Shown: positions 57,851 to 64,000 of the stretch, piece after piece | How positions within the stretch are numbered: position 1 is the stretch's first letter | How the letters are laid out: every line of letters starts with the position of its first letter | From: Ulota crispa | Taxonomy: Eukaryota > Streptophyta > Bryopsida > Orthotrichales > Orthotrichaceae | Direction: 5' to 3' | Length of the DNA: 64,000 nt | Assembly (NCBI GenBank): GCA_963920765.1 | Contig: OY987242.1 | Span: forward strand, 17,570,002-17,634,001 | Notes under the pieces: generated by a model | Seen by the model: only the letters and a program-made list of their open reading frames with translations | Database searches by the model: none | Told to the model about the DNA's origin: nothing | Program-made: the position numbers and the translations under genes

Positions 57851-58318
57851 TTCACTTGTCTTTCCAGCAAAGTTGCAGGAGACGGTGGCAGAGTTGCTAG
57901 AGACGATGGACAAGTTGCAGGCAATGGTGGAAGAGTCGGAGGCCTCGGTGGAACAGTTGCAAGTGACGGTGGGAGAGCCGCGGGAGACAATGGAAGAGTT
58001 GTTGAAGACGATGGAAGAGTTGCGAGAAGAGTTGCAAGAAGGAGAAATGGTAGGGGAAGAATCGCGGGAAGAATTGCAGGGGGGGCTGGAAGAGTTGCGA
58101 GAGACAGTGGAAGAGTTGCGAGAGACAGTGGAAGAGTTGCGGGAAGGGTTGTTCAAAGAGGAAAAGGTGGGGGAAGAATTGCAGAAAGAGTTGCAAGAGG
58201 GGTTGGAAGAGTTGCAGGATACTGCGGAAGAGTTGCGGGAGAAGATGGAAGAGTAGCGGGAGATGGTGGAAGAGTTGCGGTCTGCGGGGGGCAATGGTGG
58301 AGGAGATGAAGAGTGATC
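57851..58318 (+). pseudogene. Heptad-repeat coiled-coil exon with in-frame stop
   Basis: After a good 3' splice site (CTTGTCTTTCCAG) the plus frame reads as 7-residue units such as ELRETVE, MEELREE and VEELREG, encoded by a 21-bp tandem repeat. Leucine or valine sits at regular heptad positions, so a long acidic coiled coil would form. A TAG at 58254-58256 stands where the repeat has TTG (leucine). The same frame then continues REMVEELRS into a glycine/glutamate tail and stops at 58316-58318, so one T-to-A change probably truncated it. The antisense frame (57821-58294) is open only because of the repeat. No partner exon was identified. A fragment of the same repeat lies at 55320-55387. Confidence 0.6.
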
Positions 58319-59545
58319 GTGTCTACTTCAACGTCCACAATTGAAACCAGTTGTTCCTTTTTCCAAATTTGCTCTGTGCAGCAGCGGTCAAGGGCTGTGA
58401 TGGAGGAGGATGTGCCGGGGCTCTTTTTGCACTTGGACTGTGCAATCAGAGTCTTCCTTGATGGTGATGCTGCATTTGTTGTCACAGAGGTCGTCAATGT
58501 CAACATGATCAGAGCTTCTCCATTCCAGGAGCATCAAGTCGATTCCTATGATTGTGTACTTCGGTATGTATGTCGCATTGTAGTCGATGCCAATGATGTA
58601 CTTTGAGCATCATCAATGTGTACACTACAAATGGGACTTGAAAGCAGCCGGTCGTGCGCCTATCCTTACCCCTTAAGTATGCAGTTTCTTTCTTAGGCCG
58701 GATCCTTCTAATGTGGACGCAACTCCTGTTGCAGATTCAAGCACAATAGTAGATGATTGTGAGTACTTGCAAGTTGTTGTTGGGAAATTGCAGCAAGCTC
58801 TTAGAAGCTATCACAGGCAACTTGTCACTCCGTCAGTCAGCAAATGTAATGCACACTGGGAAAACAAGCTGGTGCACAAGAAAACAAGACAATATGGTGC
58901 TCCAAGAGGTGGTTTTAACGGGATCAAGTCTGGCGTTTCCATTCTAGTGGCGACGTTGGAGCCCTAGAAATACCTAAACCTCTTGCAAAAGTGGCTTCCA
59001 CCAAGCAAAATGCAGGCCCGTCTCTTTCCGAGTGTACACATTGATGATGCTCTTACCTCTTGCCTCCATTGTCACCAGCTTAGATGCATGGCGGCCTGAC
59101 CAGCACCCACTAGAAGGAAATAGGGGTATCCTAAACTTGCGAAGCGGCCTGACCAGCACTGGCCTTCATTGCGTGCTTTGTCCCGTTGAAGAGCTGCGTT
59201 GAGACACACTCATCTTTGGACGTACAAGCCGTTGATAAATCCTCAACCAATCATGCAAGTTTAGAAACCTGTAGTACACCAATTGGACTGCAGAAGCCTT
59301 TCAAAATCAAGTGCACAAGACAACCGCAGGGTAACAAAAGACAAAACTTTGAAATTAAATGTGGTGAGCGATCTTCAAACAATGCCTTGTCTCTCTCTAG
59401 CTCTCTCTCTATATGAATATTTATACACGGACGTTGTTGCGCGTACTCCTCAATTATTGAGCTCTGATTGCAGATTTTAGCAATTAGATTAGGATTAGAA
59501 AGATTGTTTTACTTTTGCTTTGATCTGTCACTGTATTTTGGTGGT
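58319..59545. other. Gene-like region with unrecognised frames
   Basis: Composition is less AT-rich than the surrounding DNA. Plus-strand frames at 58313-58606 and about 58690-58967 (the latter after TTTCTTAG and containing ECEYLQ-like helical sequence) and a minus-strand frame at 58974-59159 may be exons, but none matches a family I know. A 14-bp CGGCCTGACCAGCA is repeated at about 59092 and 59143. Confidence 0.3.
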
Positions 59546-59550
59546 CTTAA

Positions 59551-59741
59551 CTCTTGAACAACAACCAAGCAACCCTTTGCAACTAGTACAATACAAAGTA
59601 TTTTTCTTGTATTTGGAGTGCATCCATACCTTTATGACATTTGAGATCAACAAAGAAGTCAGAATATAGATCAATGTGGTTCTAGTGGGCTAGTTAGTAT
59701 CCCAAATTAATTTTTTTTGTTGGTAGCAAATGCCAGTTACT
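59551..59741. mobile_element. TTAA-flanked MITE, small family, copy 3
   Basis: TTAA at 59547-59550 and 59742-59745. Homologous in reverse to 27019-27248, with landmarks CCCTTTGCAACTAGTACAAT and ATAGATCAATGTGGTTCTAG. Termini are more diverged than in the other copies. Confidence 0.6.
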
Positions 59742-59785
59742 TTAACTCAATGAATCTTATATAAGAATGGAATCAAAAGACATAC

Positions 59786-59901
59786 TTGGCATTTTCTTGC
59801 TGAGGAAGTCGTCCGTGAAGGACACTTTCAGTAGACCACCACGGCAGCTCCTTGTCCTCTATTCCATCAAGTTCTGCTGCTTTTTTCCTCCAAGGCCTGC
59901 C
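59786..59901 (-). CDS. Probable internal exon of an unidentified minus-strand gene
   Basis: A 116-bp stretch is bounded on the minus strand by a good acceptor (CTACTGCAG) and donor (GTATGT). It encodes charged sequence with GRPWRKKAAELDGIEDKELP followed by WWSTESV and ends LPQQENA. Its composition and splice borders look like a real exon, but I do not recognise the protein and no neighbouring exon could be linked with confidence. It may belong to a gene or to a relic. Confidence 0.4.
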
Positions 59902-60131
59902 CTGCAGTAGACGACAAAGTAAGCAGATGTCAAGAAAAAACAAGAAAAGAGTATAACTAAAACAAAAGAACATGAACGCCATCTAATCCTTAAATTCTTT
60001 ATTTCATGTATGTTCTCTAAAAACCTAACCGCAGCAAAGAGTGCAATTTATACAATCCACAAGCTTCTGTTCGTTAGCAATGATACTCTTTCTTGCTAAA
60101 GCCTACAAAAGTTTGACAAGAGAACTGGCAC

Positions 60132-60445
60132 TAAGGTATGTACACCCATAAGCACCACTGTCCTCATAACCGTCGCCTATGAAAATTTGGAAAATTTGTG
60201 GAAGTGGATAGATGTAATAACAAAAATATACAACATGTGAACATGAAATCTTAAAAATTATGGGTGCAATGGTAGTTTGCTTTTTAAAAACTCACAACTT
60301 ATTCTCACAATACCCAAATAATACATTCAAGAGTGCAAACTGATTATTTTTCTATTCCTAATAGGATCCTATAATTTGCTAGTTGTTTATTGATATTCAT
60401 CATGTCCAAAACCCTTAGTTTGAAGCTTATGGTATTCATACTTTA
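60132..60445. mobile_element. MITE family A, copy 8
   Basis: Starts TAAGGTATGTACACCCATAA; ends GCTTATGGTATTCATACTTTAA. All internal landmarks present, somewhat diverged. Confidence 0.83.
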
Positions 60446-61501
60446 ACGGATACACCCATTCTGAATGAAGACCACAATTTTGCTAGGTTACTACCTATGA
60501 ATATGTAAGTGCATACCAAAAACAAACCACGTATCTTGAAATCGTATCCTACAACCTAAAAATTGCATAAGTTGATAAAAAATTCAACTCAAAAAGCATC
60601 ATATTCTGTGAACCAAGCACTTTACGTGAGAGCCTTCCGGTATGATGGAGGGAGGTGATTGAGTTGAAAATTCAAACGTCGCTCTTCTTAAGCAATTGTC
60701 ACCACACAAATAGAAAAATAGTGGCGGGAGCTCATGCTCATATTTTCATGCGCATTTCTAAGCACTAATGTCCACACATTCTCCACCATGTTGTAACCAA
60801 TTTTTGACACTTTGCCAAAAACACAGTTACATTTTGTCAAAAACATAGTTACATTGAACTTGTAATATTAGGCTTAATTTGAGACGCTGGCAATAAATCC
60901 TGTAGAGCAATCCGGCATACACGGAGTGCTGTTAGTAAAATCTGCACGTTCTAACCGATTCTTGGAACATGAAACAAGGCAAAAGTAAGATTAGATTGAC
61001 TTGGAGAGGGAGCTTTTTAAGAGCAAAAAAATTGAAGTAACATGCAAGCTACCAAGAGTCCAAGACTCTACAAACACTGAAAATTTATTTATTACTTCAT
61101 GGCCATAAACTCCAACAAATGCTGCTTTTTAAAGTCACAAGCGTTTCTTGTGTTCTCAAGACACAAGTAATGGAACCCTATAACATTTGTAAGAACATAA
61201 AATCTAATTAAAACAAGATCAGCAACTCTAAACCACAACATTTTTGAACTTGGTCAGGGCTCAAAATCAACCATTGCAACCACTATTAGGTAAATTCAGA
61301 AGGTTATAATATTCCCCTCTTGCAATTACATGATTTTTTGCAAAATTTGACCTATTTTCTAAAGGTACAAGAGCAATAAAACCACATTGAAAAGCAGAAG
61401 AAGGGTGAACGTCGCTCAAAGGTGCAGCAGGATATGATTTTTCAAATTGAGTCGAAGGAGAAGGCATTGGCAAAGCTTGAGCCAAGTCACCTCTGTTCTT
61501 T
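60446..61501. other. Intergenic, nothing recognised
   Basis: AT-rich with no convincing gene. A minus-strand frame (61267-61557, 96 codons) has no recognisable motif. Confidence 0.45.
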
Positions 61502-61613
61502 GTTGTGTAAATAGATATTGTTAAACACAATACATCGTATACTATCACTAACAGCAAATAAAAACAAAAATGGAACCCAAAAACATATATACAAATATGC
61601 TCTCAATTGCCCC
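61502..61613. repeat. Direct repeat of about 110 bp, copy 1 (pair at 62510-62621)
   Basis: TGTTGTGTAAATAGATATTG starts both copies, 1.0 kb apart, and I count five or six mismatches over about 110 bp. On the minus strand each copy is preceded by a purine-rich run (GTAGGGGGG or AGAGAGGAG) such as a polypurine tract. They could be parts of LTRs of the adjacent minus-strand retroelement, but no full LTR is evident. Confidence 0.8.
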
Positions 61614-62509
61614 CCTACAATAGGCTGCAATGTGTTGTTCACAAGAGGCTTCACTTGCACCGCACTAGCACTCACCTACCCCGCTCTCTTGCTCAAAATC
61701 TCTGTAGATTTTTGCACATAAAGATGGCTCACCAGAGGTTACAACCGGATTGTTCCTTGCTCCAGCATCTGTGTGACATAGGGATGCTTCATTATTGGTT
61801 GCACCGTGGATTGCACCATGTCTGCGCCCTGGCGCCCACCTCTGAAAGCCTCTGCCTCCATGTTGGTGCCATAGTCTTCGACTCTTTGATGAAACTGTCT
61901 TTTGCACGGATCAATGTTAGTGGCACGTCCTCCAACTGCTTCAATTTGTGCTCCATTAGAGACTGCGGGGAGGGATCAAATGCTTCCCCCTCCATCAATG
62001 TCCCTCCGATTGAGCTCCAATGGTGCCAATGACACCCCAAAAATGACACCAAAATGCACCAAAATGACACCTATTTGCTCCGGAAAAACCTCCAAAATTC
62101 AACAGCAGTTTACCTCTACGGCAGTGACGATACAAGTAGTAGAGTAGAGGCCACAACTTGGAGAAAGTCAAGCGGGTAAGATACAAAATCTAAGCATTTA
62201 AGCGTCAGTTAGCTACCTCTCACTCTGTCACGAGAGAATCTAAGAGTGCAAAGAGAAACATGAAAGATAGTATAAACTCAAGTAAACAACACAAGCGTAA
62301 CCTCTCTCAAAACACCTCACAAGACTTGACTTGGCAAAAAATGCCAAGTGAGAGAAGTAATGTGCCTTAACTAACCTTGAACCCTAGGTGGTCTCAAATG
62401 AGGTGCCAAAGGCTCTAATCTTCTTCAAAATCTACTAAAACAAAGATCACCCACTAATAAAATACATTCGATGTGCCATAGCCACGATGCCACATCACGT
62501 GACAACTGT
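61614..62509 (-). other. Region between the direct repeats, possible retroelement remnant
   Basis: A minus-strand frame of 92 codons (61792-62070) is the longest. It is not recognised, though its position between repeats and next to the integrase relic suggests retroelement origin. Confidence 0.3.
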
Positions 62510-62621
62510 TGTGTAAATAGATATTGCTAAACACAATACATCGTATACTATCACTAACAGCAGATAAAAACAAAAATAGAACCCAAAGACATATATACAA
62601 ATATGATCTCAATTGCTCCTC
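62510..62621. repeat. Direct repeat of about 110 bp, copy 2
   Basis: Pair of the repeat at 61502-61613; see there for the match and alternatives. Confidence 0.8.
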
Positions 62622-62989
62622 TCTAGCTGGCTAATAGAGACTCGCAAGTCAGCTAGGACTATACTAAAAGTATAGCTAGATCCAAATGCTAAGATGAATA
62701 TAAGTCTTCAACATCTATCCACACCAAAGGTGATGTCTTTGGCGGCCGACAATGTCAAGTGAACTTGATGAAAGAAAATATAAAAGATTGTAGGTCAGGT
62801 GCAATGATAAGCTTCATCATTAATTGCCTTTGGCAGGTTTTTAGTGCCAATTTTTTATTCAATCTCCCATTAGTCAAATTTTGTGCATTGCAAATTTGGC
62901 GCCTAGTCAACAAAGGTAGTAATGTTGTTATTTCAAACATAAGAGGTTTGGCCTCAAAAGATTATTAGTGCTTGTCCTAAGACGTAGCA

Positions 62990-64000
62990 TGACCTAAAAA
63001 TCTCCTACAACAATGACAAATCTAATTTCTTGGAGGCAAAGTCAACAAGGGCAGAACAAAGCATGCCATATGCCAACGACATTGATACCGGTCACACAAA
63101 AGTATAGTAGCTACGCCTTTTTTTTCTCCACAAATAAAACAATGTAATCCCTCTAGCACCACTGTTAACTCTGGCTACACGGTACCATCAATGAGCAAGT
63201 GACAAGGAACACAATTTTTAGAATGTTCCTTGCACTTTCGTCTATCTTTGCCTTCCAACAAGAGAATGCCACTAGGCTAGACGTTCTTCACGCGAAGAAT
63301 AGTACGTCCTGCTCTGACATCTAATGTGGTATGTGCCTCACGCTGCAAATACACATAATCTCCTTGAGAGAACCTTTGCAGCTAAGGTCGATAAGTGTTG
63401 CTACGAATGCGCGCATAATGCAAAAATTTTCAATATTGGGCTATGTGTAAGTTCTCCAAAGCCATAAGCATGGCCCTCTTGAAGAACTCAGCCCAATCAT
63501 GTAGGCATTGAATCCAAACATCTGGACTATTTAAGTCCATGATTGAAGCTAGCTTCTCTTGCACGAAGCTAGACAAAATAGGCTCCTACCCCCATAGCAA
63601 CTGATAAGGGCTGTAAGTGGTCAAGGATGCCTGCCTACTAAAATGGTAATTCATGGAAATCCATGGTAACATTAGATTCCAATATCGATGGTTTCCACAA
63701 AGCAATCCATACTTGCGTAAACCACATTTGACTGTTTGAACAATATGTTCAACCAAACCATCCGCCTCATGCTAATCTCTAGAGGTGGTGCGGTGATCAA
63801 TCAAAGCCTTGGTGCATAGAGTTTCAAAAGCCCCTAGAAACTTTCGGCCTTGATCTGTCAAGACTTCAGCCGGTGCTCCAAAGCGTGCTAATACTTGGTC
63901 AAGAAATGCCATACTTGCCAACTCCGAAGAGTTTTGAAACAAAGCAACCAGCTCAATCCATTTGCTGAAATGCTCTACTATTACCAATACGTATTTGGCT
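62990..64000 (-). pseudogene. Ty3/gypsy retrotransposon integrase remnant with C-terminal PHD-like finger
   Basis: On the minus strand the frame entering from the window edge reads as an integrase core: VIVEHFSKWIELVAL, then FGAPAEVLTDQGRKF, the expected spacing between the first and second catalytic aspartates in this family. It continues past a stop near 63772 through further integrase-like sequence (HFSRQASLTTYSPYQLLWG) and a basic stretch, with several in-frame stops, so it is dead. Downstream, 63240 to about 62998, lies CHLLIDGT, then CFICGEKK, LLCDRYQC, WHMAC, PPRN, a stop, then ICHCC. This follows the Cys4-His-Cys3 order of a PHD finger, with one cysteine apparently replaced by tyrosine. 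The element continues beyond the window; reverse transcriptase is not included. Confidence 0.75.

Noticed and set aside
57821..58294. Serine/asparagine-rich antisense frame of 157 codons
   Set aside because: It is the reverse reading of the 21-bp heptad repeat, whose period is a multiple of three and therefore keeps several frames open.
61502..62621. Pair of LTRs of a short retrotransposon
   Set aside because: Only about 110 bp match, the copies do not end in TG...CA, and no target duplication or primer-binding site was found, so I list them only as direct repeats.

Overview
The window is nuclear DNA of a land plant. It has split genes with GT-AG introns, plastid- and mitochondrion-related proteins, AT-rich intergenic DNA and many small foldback transposons. 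The protein set (a divergent VDAC, MOT1, ClpT, an At1g74240-type mitochondrial carrier) and the decayed Ty3/gypsy element with a PHD-like finger suggest a non-seed plant such as a moss or liverwort. I cannot name the species from the sequence alone.

Layout. From 1614 to 7140 lies a complete-ended CACTA (En/Spm) transposon. Both terminal inverted repeats and a TTT target duplication are visible, it carries a DUF4216-type remnant, and it contains a roughly 1-kb minisatellite with an 81-bp period. Small MITEs follow (7.7-8.75 kb). A GC-richer, transcript-like stretch (8.76-11.84 kb) then leads into a four-exon VDAC/porin gene (11.85-13.51 kb). The 13.5-20.1 kb interval is a transposon nest: a MITE carrying a second element, a Mutator-like mini-element with a 10-bp target duplication, and a TTAA-flanked element. 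The two-exon molybdate transporter gene MOT1 occupies 20.64-22.43 kb. Gene-poor DNA follows, with a large near-perfect palindrome at 27.5-28.65 kb.

The second half starts with the five-exon plastid ClpT gene (29.4-32.6 kb), whose first intron is filled with MITEs, and then a foldback element nested inside another MITE (33.3-34.5 kb). A nine-exon mitochondrial carrier gene is on the minus strand (36.9-41.1 kb). A single-exon L-lactate dehydrogenase gene has a transit-peptide-like N-terminal extension (47.5-48.7 kb). A two-exon monoacylglycerol-lipase-like gene (50.4-52.3 kb) has a truncated duplicate at 55.4-56.06 kb. Between them, three TTAA-bounded elements sit edge to edge (53.7-54.98 kb). 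A 21-bp/heptad repeat encoding a coiled coil lies at 57.85-58.3 kb. The window ends in a decayed minus-strand Ty3/gypsy integrase followed by a PHD-like zinc finger.

The six recognised genes are ordinary housekeeping genes: outer-membrane channel, molybdate uptake, plastid Clp protease accessory subunit, mitochondrial carrier, pyruvate/lactate conversion and lipid hydrolysis. They do not form a pathway cluster. The unusual content is the mobile DNA, especially a family with 4-bp TTAA/TTAT targets whose nested insertion shows its own pre-insertion site by comparison with intact MITE copies. No CRISPR array, tRNA or rRNA gene was recognised.
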